Shown here: positions 53,485-62,420 of the stretch, piece by piece | How the letters are laid out: each line of letters starts with the position of its first letter | How positions within the stretch are numbered: position 1 is the stretch's first letter | Source: an uncultured Polaribacter sp. | GTDB lineage: Bacteria; Bacteroidota; Bacteroidia; Flavobacteriales; Flavobacteriaceae | NCBI GenBank assembly: GCA_943787375.1 | Contig: CALSME010000004.1 | Span: forward strand, 233,328 to 297,327 | Length of the DNA: 64,000 bases | Direction: 5' to 3' | Notes under the pieces: generated by a model | The model's input: the letters and a program-made list of their open reading frames with translations, nothing else | Told to the model about the DNA's origin: nothing | Databases searched by the model: none | Position numbers and translations under genes: made by a program

Positions 53485-54168
53485 TTAGTTGATAATCCAT
53501 TCAGGTCTTTTTATCTTTCTTATAGTTTCGTCTGGGTTTCTTGCTGCAGATGAGTCTATAAGATGATTTACAAAGACAACATGCAACGCTTCCCCATCTT
53601 CTTTTGTAAATGTTCTATCAAAATTGGCAATCGTTCCATTTCCTTCTACTAAATGAATTTCATAAATACCTGCTGCTTCATTGTAGACAAAGCTTACTTC
53701 TACCTTTTCTTTTACATGAAAGGAAAGATCGACGGTACCATCTTCATTACCAGTAAGAGAATATGCGTCTACCAGTTGTTCTTCAGAAGTATTTCTTGCC
53801 GTCTGTATAGATTTATCTAAAATGGTAATCTGTGGTTTTTCTTCGGTGTTGGAATCAAAAAAAGTTACATTTATTTCGTTATTTTCAAGTATTAAGTCTT
53901 GTTGCTTAGTCCGCTTTTCAGAATTTATTTCGGTTGCATAAAGGTGAATTTCGTTTGTATTTGTTTGAGCATCTAGGAGGTTCTCTGCAATTGCATTGTC
54001 AGTTATTTCATAACCTAAAGAGTAGGCACCATTCGCAGCTCTTTCTAAAGTAAAAGATTTTAGTAAAGCTGTTGGATTTTCTTCTACAATTAATTCTTCA
54101 TTGGAAGAACAAGAAAAGAATATAAAAATGAATGCAAATGCGATTGAAAATAAGTTAAAGTTTTTCAT
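53485..54168 (-). CDS. Lipoprotein of unknown family between kinase and response regulator
   Basis: 227 residues. Lipoprotein signal to Cys20 (FAFIFIFFSCSSNEE). Repeated pattern of acidic and Thr/Asn-rich strands, such as GTVDLSFHVKEKVEVSFVYN in the middle (in part, KEKVEVSFVYNEAAGIYEI). The end is RIKRPEWIIN. No known domain is recognised. It starts 14 bases upstream of the kinase gene on the same strand and lies in a four-gene block with the kinase, a small lipoprotein and the regulator. It could be a sensed envelope component or a target of the system. Confidence 0.65.
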   Translation of the reverse strand: MKNFNLFSIAFAFIFIFFSCSSNEELIVEENPTALLKSFTLERAANGAYSLGYEITDNAIAENLLDAQTNTNEIHLYATEINSEKRTKQQDLILENNEINVTFFDSNTEEKPQITILDKSIQTARNTSEEQLVDAYSLTGNEDGTVDLSFHVKEKVEVSFVYNEAAGIYEIHLVEGNGTIANFDRTFTKEDGEALHVVFVNHLIDSSAARNPDETIRKIKRPEWIIN

Positions 54169-54288
54169 GATAAATTTTTGTTTAAATGTTAATTATTGTT
54201 TTGTATTAAAATGATTTTAAATAGGAATTATATATAAAGCCATTGTCTCTAAAAAGGGACATGCTTTTATGAAATAATTTTAATCTGA

Positions 54289-54639
54289 TTACATTTCTTC
54301 AGCATAATAGACACCGTCTTTCTTGTATAGTTTTAAGAGCTTTCCATCGTCCAGGTTTTTTCGAACACATCTGGCAAAACTGATTCCAGAACCTTGACAT
54401 AGGATATCACCTGGTTCCTCTCTAGAAGCAAATGCATTTTCAAAGCCATCCATTTCCGAAAAAATGTATTCGTTCTCATTGTGGGATCGAATTTCAATAA
54501 TATTGTGTGGATTCAGCCTATCTATAATGGATGATAATTGATCTTGCTCTACAGATTCGGTCTCTGTGTTGCAATTTAGAAGTGCAAAAAGACTTAAAAA
54601 GAGTAAAATTTTGACGGAAATTGATTTTAAATTTTTCAT
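54289..54639 (-). CDS. Small lipoprotein of unknown family
   Basis: 116 residues from the ATG at 54639, which starts a lipoprotein signal ending at LFALLNCNTE; the frame to 54663 would add eight residues. The remainder is acidic and polar with two Cys (ILCQGSGISFARCVRK, about 82-97) and ends GVYYAEEM. No family recognised. It has 120 bases before the next gene (53485 lipoprotein) and 138 bases after the regulator. Co-location with a two-component pair suggests dependence on it. Confidence 0.65.
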   Translation of the reverse strand: MKNLKSISVKILLFLSLFALLNCNTETESVEQDQLSSIIDRLNPHNIIEIRSHNENEYIFSEMDGFENAFASREEPGDILCQGSGISFARCVRKNLDDGKLLKLYKKDGVYYAEEM

Positions 54640-54777
54640 AATATTTGTTGGTTTAATGTTCATACAAAATGAGTACTATATACCTACAAAATCAAAACAG
54701 AAACACGTTACACAGATAAATGCATAAAACAGGTATCCTAGGTATAGCACTCCCAAGAGTTTAAAACCAAAATACGG

Positions 54778-55443
54778 TTATATCATATTGTGTTTTACTG
54801 CGAACATTGCAATGCCTATTGAATTTTTTACATTTAATTTTCTTAAAATACTTTTTCTATGAGATTCTACGGTATGTTTACTTATAATTAATAATTCGGC
54901 AATTTCCTGAGAATTGTATTCTTTAGCTATTAATTTTAAAACTTCTATTTCTCGCTCGGTCAATGGTTCTAAAAGATCTATTTCTAGGCCTTTAAAGTTT
55001 CTTTTTTTTGAATTGCTATTCCCATACAGGTGTAATAAATCTTTCTGTATATCATTGCTAAAATATTGTTCATTATTTTTCACCATTTTAATCGCCTTTA
55101 AAAGATGCGTGCTAGCACTACTTTTTGATAGATAACCAAGCGCACCTAATTGCAATACTTTTTTAACAATCTGCACATCGTCATAACTAGATAACAAAAT
55201 TGTTTTATGTGGTATGTTCTTGCGTTTTAAGAATTTTAAAACTTCAATACCATCTATAATTGGCATACTTATATCTAGAATTAGAACATCAATTTCATTC
55301 TTTGAGACCCAATCAAGAAGTTCTTTTCCAGTAAGAGAAAAACCATCTAATTCGAGACTGTTATCTGTCTTAATAAGTGCGATGATTCCTTCGATTAATA
55401 TCTTATGATCGTCTGCGATATGAACTTTAATTTTATTTCTCAT
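54778..55443 (-). CDS. NarL/LuxR-type response regulator
   Basis: 221 residues. The receiver domain (1-125) has DDHKILIEGI (acidic pair), phosphoacceptor Asp57 in DVLILDISMPIIDG, and the conserved Thr/Ser and Lys in LLSSYDD and GYLSKSSASTHL. The LuxR HTH (about 155-215) has LTEREIEVLKLIAKEYNSQEIAELL (in part, LTEREIEVLKLIAKEYNSQE) and HTVESHRKSILRKLN. It probably partners the kinase at 51659. A 257-base region lies upstream. Confidence 0.92.
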   Translation of the reverse strand: MRNKIKVHIADDHKILIEGIIALIKTDNSLELDGFSLTGKELLDWVSKNEIDVLILDISMPIIDGIEVLKFLKRKNIPHKTILLSSYDDVQIVKKVLQLGALGYLSKSSASTHLLKAIKMVKNNEQYFSNDIQKDLLHLYGNSNSKKRNFKGLEIDLLEPLTEREIEVLKLIAKEYNSQEIAELLIISKHTVESHRKSILRKLNVKNSIGIAMFAVKHNMI

Positions 55444-55645
55444 TTTTACTATTACAATATTAGCGGCTTTTTTTTGGTCCTACAATCCCCATTTATAGGG
55501 ATATTTTGCATCTCGTTATTTTCAGGGATACACTCACTTTTTGTAGGAATATGACTTAGGCTAAGCTACTCTTATTTAGTATTTTAAAAGCACAAAAAAG
55601 TAGGTTTAACATACATTTATGAGCATTTTAAAATTAGCGCAAAAA

Positions 55646-55672
55646 AAAACCGAAGAAAAATTCTTCGGTTTT
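55646..55672 (-). terminator. Terminator after the DUF4293 gene
   Basis: A 12-base perfect stem AAAACCGAAGAA/TTCTTCGGTTTT with a three-base loop. On the minus strand it is followed by a T-run. It lies about 30 bases past the DUF4293 stop at 55701. Confidence 0.9.
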
Positions 55673-55700
55673 AGGTCGCACTAATATACTAATTATTTAA

Positions 55701-56132
55701 TTATCGTAATCTATCTACAGATTTTACGAGATCTTCATCCTTTTGAATAGCCTTATTTGCAAAAACAACAAATACGATTGCTAAAATCGGTAGAAACATC
55801 CCAATACCCTTCTCTGAAATTTTCATTTCTCCAGGTAAAGTTAGAGATACATATATCAATAATCCTAATAATAAAAGGTTTATCAAAATTGAGATTCTTC
55901 CAAGTACAAATTGAAGCTGTCTTCTTTTGAATAAAAAGATCGCAGTACAAGTACTGAAAGTGGAAAGTAAAAATAGTAAAGAAATTCCATTTAACAACAA
56001 AGAATCTTCTTTAAAAAGATCGATTACAAAAGTAGTGTGCTCTGAAGTACTCCACAAATTAAAAACAAAGATAAGCCCGCCAGAGATGGCAGTTGCTAGC
56101 AGTAAATAAATGGACTGTATTCTTTGAATCAT
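55701..56132 (-). CDS. DUF4293 membrane protein
   Basis: 143 residues with four membrane helices (about 5-25, 45-65, 76-98 and 110-130). MIQRIQSIYLLLATAISGG at the start is the recognisable DUF4293 signature. The C-terminal tail is charged (KAIQKDEDLVKSVDRLR). It is an inner-membrane protein of unknown function, regularly found next to rho in flavobacteria. It is divergent from rho, with 194 bases between. Confidence 0.85.
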   Translation of the reverse strand: MIQRIQSIYLLLATAISGGLIFVFNLWSTSEHTTFVIDLFKEDSLLLNGISLLFLLSTFSTCTAIFLFKRRQLQFVLGRISILINLLLLGLLIYVSLTLPGEMKISEKGIGMFLPILAIVFVVFANKAIQKDEDLVKSVDRLR

Positions 56133-56204
56133 GTTCGTAAATCGAGTAACAAAAGTATCGCTTTATTTTTTAAAAAGAAAGTCTAAAACTAAAAAAAAAA
56201 AACA

Positions 56205-56212
56205 TATATTTG
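56205..56212 (+). promoter_or_regulatory. -7 promoter element of rho
   Basis: TATATTTG is an exact TAnnTTTG match. It would give a leader of about 105 bases before the rho ATG at 56327. The -33 region upstream is an A run without a clear TTG. Confidence 0.65.
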
Positions 56213-56234
56213 TTAAGTAAAACCGCATTATCCT

Positions 56235-56256
56235 ATTGTATAGTACTATATACAAT
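56235..56256 (+). promoter_or_regulatory. Hairpin in the rho leader
   Basis: ATTGTATA and TATACAAT form an eight-base perfect stem with a GTACTA loop, lying 70 to 92 bases before the rho start. It is AT-rich and without a T-run, so it is not a terminator; an autoregulatory site of the mRNA is possible. Confidence 0.4.
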
Positions 56257-56326
56257 ATTTCAAAAAATCAAATAATCCTACAGATTTCCTTTAATGGAAT
56301 AATAAATTAACATAACAACTATATAA

Positions 56327-58078
56327 ATGTTCGAAATTTCTGAACTGAAAGCAAAAACACTTGCCGATTTACAAGTGATTGCAAAATCTATTGGACTGTC
56401 TAAAACTAGTCAATTAAAAAAATTAGACTTAGTATATCAAATTTTAGACACACAAGCTGCCAATCCAGTAAAGGTTGTGGCTCCTACCAAGACCTCTGAT
56501 GAAGGAATAAAAACCATGAAACCAAAGCGAAAAAGGGTTTCTAAAAGCCCCGAAAACACTTCAGGTCCTTCTGGAACAAATACAATTGAGCCCAGTATAC
56601 CCAAACCATCAAAGGAAGGTCGAGTTGAAAAAACAGCAAGTGCTGCAGCTGTAAAAAGAGTTGTAATTGAAGAAAAAGTGAATGAGATAAAGGATACTGA
56701 AACGGAAAAAGAAGTTGCAAAAGCTCCTCAAAAACCACAACAGTCCCAACATTCAAAGCAACATTCACAACATTCAAAGACTTCACAACCAAAGGCTGTT
56801 CAAAACAAACCAGCGCAACCAAGGCCTGCACATCCAAAAAATCAACAAAACAATCCACCACAAAATAATAAAAACAAACACAAAGAGAATTCGAGAGATA
56901 AAAGCCAGGCGGTGAGTAAAGGCAATCGATCAAACAATCGATATAAAGATCCAGATTTTGAGTTTGATGGAATTATAGAAAGTGAAGGTGTTTTAGAAAT
57001 GATGCCAGATGGATATGGTTTCTTACGTTCTTCTGACTATAATTATTTGTCATCACCGGATGATATTTATGTCTCTCAATCGCAAATTAAATTATTTGGA
57101 ATAAAAACGGGAGATACCGTTAGAGGAAATGTACGTCCACCAAAAGAAGGTGAAAAATACTTTCCATTAATTCGAGTTTCAAAAATAAACGGTCTCAATC
57201 CAAACATTGTAAGAGATCGGGTTTCGTTTGAACATTTAACACCGCTTTTTCCACAAGAAAAGTTCAATCTAGCAGAAAAAGGAAGTTCTTTGTCAACAAG
57301 AATTATCGATTTATTTTCTCCTTTAGGAAAAGGGCAACGTGGTATGATTGTAGCACAACCAAAAACGGGTAAAACTATGCTTTTAAAGGATGTTGCAAAT
57401 GCCATTGCAGCAAACCATCCAGAAGTCTATCAAATTGTATTACTTATTGATGAACGTCCTGAGGAAGTTACCGACATGAAACGAAATGTTCGTGGAGAGG
57501 TGGTTGCTTCTACTTTTGACGAGCCTGCAGACAAACACGTTAAAGTGGCCAATATTGTTTTAGAGAAAGCAAAACGTTTGGTAGAATGTGGCCATGATGT
57601 AGTTATCTTATTAGATTCTATAACTCGATTGGCTCGAGCCTACAACACCGTAGCTCCTGCATCTGGAAAAATACTTTCTGGAGGTATCGACGCAAATGCA
57701 TTACACAAACCAAAACGTTTCTTTGGAGCTGCTCGAAATATTGAAAATGGAGGTTCTCTAACAATTATTGCAACGGCACTTACTGAAACTGGTTCTAAAA
57801 TGGATGAGGTTATCTTTGAAGAATTCAAAGGTACTGGTAACATGGAATTACAATTAGACAGAAACATCTCGAACCGTAGAATTTATCCAGCAATCGACTT
57901 GATTAAATCTTCTACACGAAGAGATGATTTACTACTGGATGCTAAAACGGTACAAAGAATGTGGGTATTGCGTAAGTATCTTGCAGACATGAACCCTGTT
58001 GAAGCCATGGAATTTATCAACGAAAGAATTAAGTTTTCAAAGAATAACGATGAGTTTTTAATCTCTATGAATGGTTAA
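56327..58078 (+). CDS. rho: Transcription termination factor Rho with long low-complexity insert
   Basis: 583 residues (E. coli Rho is 419). Rho_N/SAP-like start (1-45, [20 protein letters not shown]). A Lys/Pro/Gln/Asn-rich insert (about 60-210), including [17 protein letters not shown] and [15 protein letters not shown], is typical of Bacteroidota Rho. The cold-shock RNA-binding domain (about 210-285) has [16 protein letters not shown]. The ATPase has Walker [12 protein letters not shown] (about 343), Walker [17 protein letters not shown] and the Q/R loops. It is a hexameric RNA helicase ending transcription. Terminator at 58101-58131. Confidence 0.96.
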   Translation: MFEISELKAKTLADLQVIAKSIGLSKTSQLKKLDLVYQILDTQAANPVKVVAPTKTSDEGIKTMKPKRKRVSKSPENTSGPSGTNTIEPSIPKPSKEGRVEKTASAAAVKRVVIEEKVNEIKDTETEKEVAKAPQKPQQSQHSKQHSQHSKTSQPKAVQNKPAQPRPAHPKNQQNNPPQNNKNKHKENSRDKSQAVSKGNRSNNRYKDPDFEFDGIIESEGVLEMMPDGYGFLRSSDYNYLSSPDDIYVSQSQIKLFGIKTGDTVRGNVRPPKEGEKYFPLIRVSKINGLNPNIVRDRVSFEHLTPLFPQEKFNLAEKGSSLSTRIIDLFSPLGKGQRGMIVAQPKTGKTMLLKDVANAIAANHPEVYQIVLLIDERPEEVTDMKRNVRGEVVASTFDEPADKHVKVANIVLEKAKRLVECGHDVVILLDSITRLARAYNTVAPASGKILSGGIDANALHKPKRFFGAARNIENGGSLTIIATALTETGSKMDEVIFEEFKGTGNMELQLDRNISNRRIYPAIDLIKSSTRRDDLLLDAKTVQRMWVLRKYLADMNPVEAMEFINERIKFSKNNDEFLISMNG

Positions 58079-58100
58079 TTCATAAAGAACTAAGCATAAA

Positions 58101-58131
58101 AAAAATCCCGCTCAAATTGAGCGGGATTTTT
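58101..58131. terminator. Bidirectional terminator between rho and the PPIase gene
   Basis: AAAAATCCCGCTC/GAGCGGGATTTTT, a 13-base perfect stem with a five-base loop, T-runs on both strands. It serves rho (plus) and the convergent PPIase gene ending at 58149. Confidence 0.92.
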
Positions 58132-58148
58132 TATGTGACAAAGAATCG

Positions 58149-60245
58149 TTAATATTGGTTTGCACCGTACAACGCGCTTCCTCTATTATCGTTTATGGCT
58201 GCAGCATTTTTCAGGGCTTCATACATTTTAAAAGTTTGTCTCTTTCTTGCGTCAGCAATTCTTTTTCTTTCTGCATCGTAATTTGGTAATGCTGTTGGCA
58301 ATTCTTTCTTGGTAACAACAAAGGCATATACTCCTTTGCTTCCTACTATCGTATTGTATAACTTGTCTACACTTGCATAAAACATTGCACCTACTACTTT
58401 AGGTTCTGCTCCTGCTCCTGAAAGTGTGGTACTTTGTAAACTTACATTGTTGGCGTTTCTGACGGTTGTATTGTTTGCTTTTGCAATTTCAGTTAAAGAA
58501 GTTCCCGTCATTTTTTCTGAAAGTAACTTTGCTTTCTTTTCTTTTAATAAAATAGCGCGTACTTTGGATGCTTCTTTAGAAACCGGTGAAGTTCCTTTTT
58601 TAGTTTTTGCAGTAATAAAAACAACTACATGACCATTTGCTGTATCAAAACGTTGGAAATCTCCTACTTCAACATCTCCAAAAGCCCAGGATACAATTCC
58701 TCTTTCTTTTCCAAGACCAGGAACGCTTTCATCTAAAACCTTAACACCAATTGCGGGTCTCGCAATATAGTTGTTTGCTTTTGCAACATCATAGAAATTT
58801 CCATCTTTAGAAACTTCCAATGCAAATTTCTCTGCATTTTCAAACATTACATTTTCTGTAGCTTCTGAAGGCACAATCTTTTTTGCAATGGTTGCTAATT
58901 TCATAGCGTTTTGCTTATTCTTTTGTGCATCTACTTTAATGATATGAAATCCGAAAGGGGTTTTTACGACTCCTATTGAACCTACTTTTTTTGCAAAGGT
59001 AAAATCTCTAAATGCAGGGGTCATTCTTGCATAGTTGAAAAAACCTAAATCTCCTCCTTTTTCAGCATTTGATTTGTCTGATGAAAATGATTTCGCCAAA
59101 CTTTTAAATTTTCTTTTGCTTCTTTTAACTACTGCTAAAATACTATCGGCTAATTTCTCTGCTTGAGCTTCTGTTCTTGTAACATCTGGTGTTGCTCTTT
59201 GCGAACCAACAAAAGGAATTAAAATATGACTTGCTTTTACAGAATCTGGCATTTGTACCACTTCAGTAATTTTTGTCATCTTAAAAAATCCGCTTTCTTT
59301 GTAAGGTCCAAATACATCTCCTTCTTTTCCATTAAAAATGGTCGCTGCAACTTCTACAGGAACTTGATTTTTAAATTTAAAGTTTTGATCAAGGTTTAAA
59401 TCTGAATCGTTGTCCGATAAAAAGGCAACGTTGTTGGTTGTTGTTTTAAAATCTTCTTTTAAAGAAGCCAATTCGCTTTTAATCGCTTCTTGATCTTCTG
59501 GAGTCGCTTTTGTATCAAACTTCACATACGATAAATCTCTAGATGCTTCTACTTGAAAATCTCTTTCGTGGTCATTAATGTACGAAGCAATTTCACTGGT
59601 AGATACTTTTACAAGACTATCTGCTAATGAAGTGTATGGAAGATACACGAATTGTCCGTTCAATTTTGTATTGTTGTTTAGGTAGTTATTTTCTCCTTCT
59701 TTTAAAGAAGCTCCCAATCCAGCGGTTACTAAATTATTGTACGTATTTCTTTCAGAATTGTCTTTGATTTGCTTGATGTAGTTGTTCCAAGCATTCGACA
59801 ATTGTGTATTATTCGTTTCAATGTCTTTTAAGAATTGCTTTACTTTTGATTCGTCAAAAATACCTGCTTCATTTAAAAAATCTGGGTTTCCTTGAACAGA
59901 TGGCGAATTCAAAACTTCCATCCAAACATCATTTTCACCAACAATAATACCTGCTTTTTCTAGCTGGGCCTGATATATTTTTTTTCGAACAATATTATCC
60001 CAAACTGTTTTTGTAGCCTGCATGTCAGAAACATTATTTCCCGTTTGTGTTTTATAAGCTTCTAATGCCGTTGTAAATTCTTGTCGAGAAATTACGTCGC
60101 CATCTACTTCTCCTATTTCATTTACTTTGCTAGAATTGAATAAATCTCCTAGGGTAGAAGGATCTAAAACAAATGCAAAAAGTGCCAAACCAATTATGAT
60201 GATTAAGAACATTGAACGTTCTCTAATTTTTGATAAAACTGCCAT
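58149..60245 (-). CDS. SurA/PpiD-like periplasmic peptidyl-prolyl isomerase
   Basis: 698 residues. An N-terminal membrane anchor (about 11-29, MFLIIIIGLALFAFVLDPS). The SurA_N chaperone region (about 40-165) begins EVDGDVISRQEFTTALE. The parvulin-type rotamase domain (about 345-450) has KASHILIPF, EKGGDLGFFNYARM and GFHIIKVD. A long C-terminal region (about 480-698) includes a second, degenerate rotamase-like fold. It assists folding of outer-membrane proteins at the inner membrane. Promoter evidence is strong: TTG at 60300-60302, 20 bases, then TATATTCG at 60272-60279 (minus strand). Confidence 0.9.
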   Translation of the reverse strand: MAVLSKIRERSMFLIIIIGLALFAFVLDPSTLGDLFNSSKVNEIGEVDGDVISRQEFTTALEAYKTQTGNNVSDMQATKTVWDNIVRKKIYQAQLEKAGIIVGENDVWMEVLNSPSVQGNPDFLNEAGIFDESKVKQFLKDIETNNTQLSNAWNNYIKQIKDNSERNTYNNLVTAGLGASLKEGENNYLNNNTKLNGQFVYLPYTSLADSLVKVSTSEIASYINDHERDFQVEASRDLSYVKFDTKATPEDQEAIKSELASLKEDFKTTTNNVAFLSDNDSDLNLDQNFKFKNQVPVEVAATIFNGKEGDVFGPYKESGFFKMTKITEVVQMPDSVKASHILIPFVGSQRATPDVTRTEAQAEKLADSILAVVKRSKRKFKSLAKSFSSDKSNAEKGGDLGFFNYARMTPAFRDFTFAKKVGSIGVVKTPFGFHIIKVDAQKNKQNAMKLATIAKKIVPSEATENVMFENAEKFALEVSKDGNFYDVAKANNYIARPAIGVKVLDESVPGLGKERGIVSWAFGDVEVGDFQRFDTANGHVVVFITAKTKKGTSPVSKEASKVRAILLKEKKAKLLSEKMTGTSLTEIAKANNTTVRNANNVSLQSTTLSGAGAEPKVVGAMFYASVDKLYNTIVGSKGVYAFVVTKKELPTALPNYDAERKRIADARKRQTFKMYEALKNAAAINDNRGSALYGANQY

Positions 60246-60271
60246 ACGTAATTTATTTATTTTTCTGGAGG

Positions 60272-60302
60272 CGAATATACGATTTGGGTTTTAATGTTGC
60301 AA
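60272..60302 (-). promoter_or_regulatory. Promoter of the PPIase gene
   Basis: On the minus strand, TTG (60300-60302) is followed by a 20-base spacer and TATATTCG (60272-60279), one mismatch from TAnnTTTG. It lies 27 bases before the ATG at 60245. Confidence 0.65.
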
Positions 60303-60364
60303 CCGAATTCTTACTTATTAATCGCCAATAAAGATTTATTTAAGGGGATGATCTTGAGAAAATA

Positions 60365-61630
60365 TTAGTCTTCTTTGTCTAAAACTCGCAGACGAATCTC
60401 TTCTATTTTGGAAGCGCTTACTTTTAAGATTTCAAATTCAAAATTCCCAATGGTTACAATCTCATTTTGTTCGGGAATATTTTCTGTAGCATTAATAATA
60501 AAACCGCCCAAGGTTTCGTAGGCTTCTTCTTTTGGAATATTTAAATCGTAGCTTTCATTCAAATAATCGACCTCTAACCGTGCCGAAAAATGAAATGAAT
60601 TTTCAGTGAGCTGTTCTTCTAAAAATTCTTGTGAATCGTGTTCATCTTCAATTTCACCAAACAATTCTTCGACAATATCTTCTACCGTAATAATTCCAGA
60701 TGTGCCGCCATATTCGTCAATCACAACGGCTACACTCTTTCTTTTTTTCATTAAACTGTTAAGAATGTCATTAATCATCATCGATTCTGGCACAAATTCT
60801 ACGGGCAATAAGATTGCCTTTATGGTCTTTGGCTTTTTAAAGAGTTCAAAAGCACTCACATAACCAACTACGTCATCTAAAGAACTATTGTAGATTAAGA
60901 TTTTAGAATGCCCTGTATCAATCAAACGTTGTTTTAAATTGGCCACCGTGTCATGAATTTCCAATGCAACAATCTCGGTTCGGGGCACCATGATTTCTCT
61001 TGCTTTTAAATTTTGAAATTCCAACGCATTTTGAAAAATTTGAATTTCAGAATCCATTTCATCGGTTTCATTTCTCACTTCTAACTGCTCGGTAATATAA
61101 TTCCCTAATTCTTGTTTGCTAAATTCAGTTTGTTGTTCATCTGGATTTAACTTGAATAAAACGCGAAGAAAAAAATCTGAAATCAGTGTAATAAATGCTG
61201 AAAAAACATGAAATAAATGATAGAAAAAATAGGCTGGAACGACAAAGATTCGCATGACCTCATTGGAATAAATTCTAAAAATTGCTTTGGGTAAAAACTC
61301 TGCAGTGACCAAAATAATCAATGTAGATATAATCGTTTGTAGCAGTAAACTCGAAAAATCATTGAAATAACTTTCTGGGAGTAGTTTTACCAGCACTTGG
61401 CCCATATAATAACTGTAAATGACCAACGAAATATTGTTTCCCACCAACATTGTAGTGATAAACTTTGAGGACTTTTGTGTAATTTTATTTAAAATATTGG
61501 AAATAAACCCTGCTCTCTTTTTCTCTAATTCAATGTGTAATTTATTGGCAGACACAAAAGCAATTTCCATGCCTGAGAAAAATGCTGAAAATACAATTGA
61601 AATGACAATAATGGCGATTTCCATTTCCAT
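60365..61630 (-). CDS. CNNM/CorC-type membrane protein (DUF21-CBS-transporter-associated domain)
   Basis: 421 residues. The DUF21 membrane domain (about 1-170) shows FSGMEIAFVSANKLHIELEKK (in part, FSGMEIAFVSANKLH) and the following helices. A CBS pair (about 195-320) has REIMVPRTEIVAL and MKKRKSVAVVIDEYGGTSGIITVED (in part, VAVVIDEYGGTSGIITVED). The CorC_HlyC domain is the last 80 residues. The family moves or senses divalent cations (magnesium, cobalt); the hemolysin name sometimes used is not supported. It is downstream of the 66-residue gene on the same strand and upstream of the PPIase by 119 bases. Confidence 0.9.
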   Translation of the reverse strand: MEMEIAIIVISIVFSAFFSGMEIAFVSANKLHIELEKKRAGFISNILNKITQKSSKFITTMLVGNNISLVIYSYYMGQVLVKLLPESYFNDFSSLLLQTIISTLIILVTAEFLPKAIFRIYSNEVMRIFVVPAYFFYHLFHVFSAFITLISDFFLRVLFKLNPDEQQTEFSKQELGNYITEQLEVRNETDEMDSEIQIFQNALEFQNLKAREIMVPRTEIVALEIHDTVANLKQRLIDTGHSKILIYNSSLDDVVGYVSAFELFKKPKTIKAILLPVEFVPESMMINDILNSLMKKRKSVAVVIDEYGGTSGIITVEDIVEELFGEIEDEHDSQEFLEEQLTENSFHFSARLEVDYLNESYDLNIPKEEAYETLGGFIINATENIPEQNEIVTIGNFEFEILKVSASKIEEIRLRVLDKED

Positions 61631-61647
61631 AGAGGAGCGTGTCTAAA

Positions 61648-61848
61648 CTAGTTTTTTGGGTTGTTTCTTTGTTCGATCTTTTTTCGAAAACGTCTTTTAA
61701 GCAAAAATACGAAGGTAATAAAAACTGAGAAACCTATAAGAATTAATGCTTTGCCACTCTCAGACCCTAAAGCAAACAATCCTTCTACTAAACAGATTGC
61801 AGCGAGTACTAAATATCCGTATTGAAAAAACTTCCACATTGTATTCAT
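61648..61848 (-). CDS. Small membrane protein
   Basis: 66 residues with two membrane helices (about 8-28 and 34-50) and a basic tail (KRRFRKKIEQRNNPKN). No family recognised. It sits three bases after lptC on the same strand and 17 bases before the CNNM gene, a conserved arrangement as far as I recall. Probably co-transcribed with lptC. Confidence 0.72.
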   Translation of the reverse strand: MNTMWKFFQYGYLVLAAICLVEGLFALGSESGKALILIGFSVFITFVFLLKRRFRKKIEQRNNPKN

Positions 61849-61851
61849 AAT

Positions 61852-62418
61852 TTATTCTTCGTTTGTTTCTATATCTCCAATGACATTTTTTGCCAAATGC
61901 TTACTCAAATCTTCTTTACACTCAAAGCCAATTCCCCTTACAATACTGGTTGGTGTTGTTAAAACAAAGGCTTTTTCTGAGTAAAAATAGGCTGTTTTTT
62001 GGTCCCACAGCAACTGTTCTGTTTCCAATCTCGATTTCTCTGTGTGATTGACTACAACCACATTTCCTTTAATTTCTGAAACTTGGGTTTTGGAATACGA
62101 AAGTGCATAGTCTCCTGTAATGGTCACAGAATCGTTGCTTTTTTTACTGAAATTTACAATTTTTATTCCAATTGGAAACTCATTGTAAGGATGGTTTTTC
62201 CGATTGGTAAAATCATGTAAAAGCGGTGTGATTAATTTTGAGGTGACCCTACCTGAATCTTTATAAACATGGTATGCTTCTTTTGCAACTCCGATGGGTA
62301 AATTTTTATCTGCTAAAAAATCCCGTACTTTTTTAGAATCGTTTGTACATGAAAAAAGCATTCCAATTGTTAAGACAACAGGAATGCTTTTTTGTTTTAT
62401 TTTTTTTGTGAACTCCAC
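61852..62418 (-). CDS. lptC: LptC, LPS export protein
   Basis: 188 residues. A lipoprotein-like or anchor signal at the start (VVLTIGMLFSCTNDS). The LptC beta-jelly-roll is seen in SKVI-type strands, with GDYALSYSKTQVSEIKGNVVVVN (in part, ALSYSKTQVSEIKGNVVVVN) and TAYFYSEKAFVLTTPTSIVRGIGFE (in part, TAYFYSEKAFVLTTPTSIVR). It links the inner-membrane LptBFG to the periplasmic LptA bridge in lipopolysaccharide export. It ends three bases before the next gene. Confidence 0.88.
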   Translation of the reverse strand: MEFTKKIKQKSIPVVLTIGMLFSCTNDSKKVRDFLADKNLPIGVAKEAYHVYKDSGRVTSKLITPLLHDFTNRKNHPYNEFPIGIKIVNFSKKSNDSVTITGDYALSYSKTQVSEIKGNVVVVNHTEKSRLETEQLLWDQKTAYFYSEKAFVLTTPTSIVRGIGFECKEDLSKHLAKNVIGDIETNEE

Positions 62419-62420
62419 AA

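Noticed and set aside
56541..56933. A 130-codon minus-strand frame opposite the rho N-terminal region
   Set aside because: It is the antisense reading of the low-complexity insert, giving Leu/Val/Phe-rich sequence; no support as a gene.
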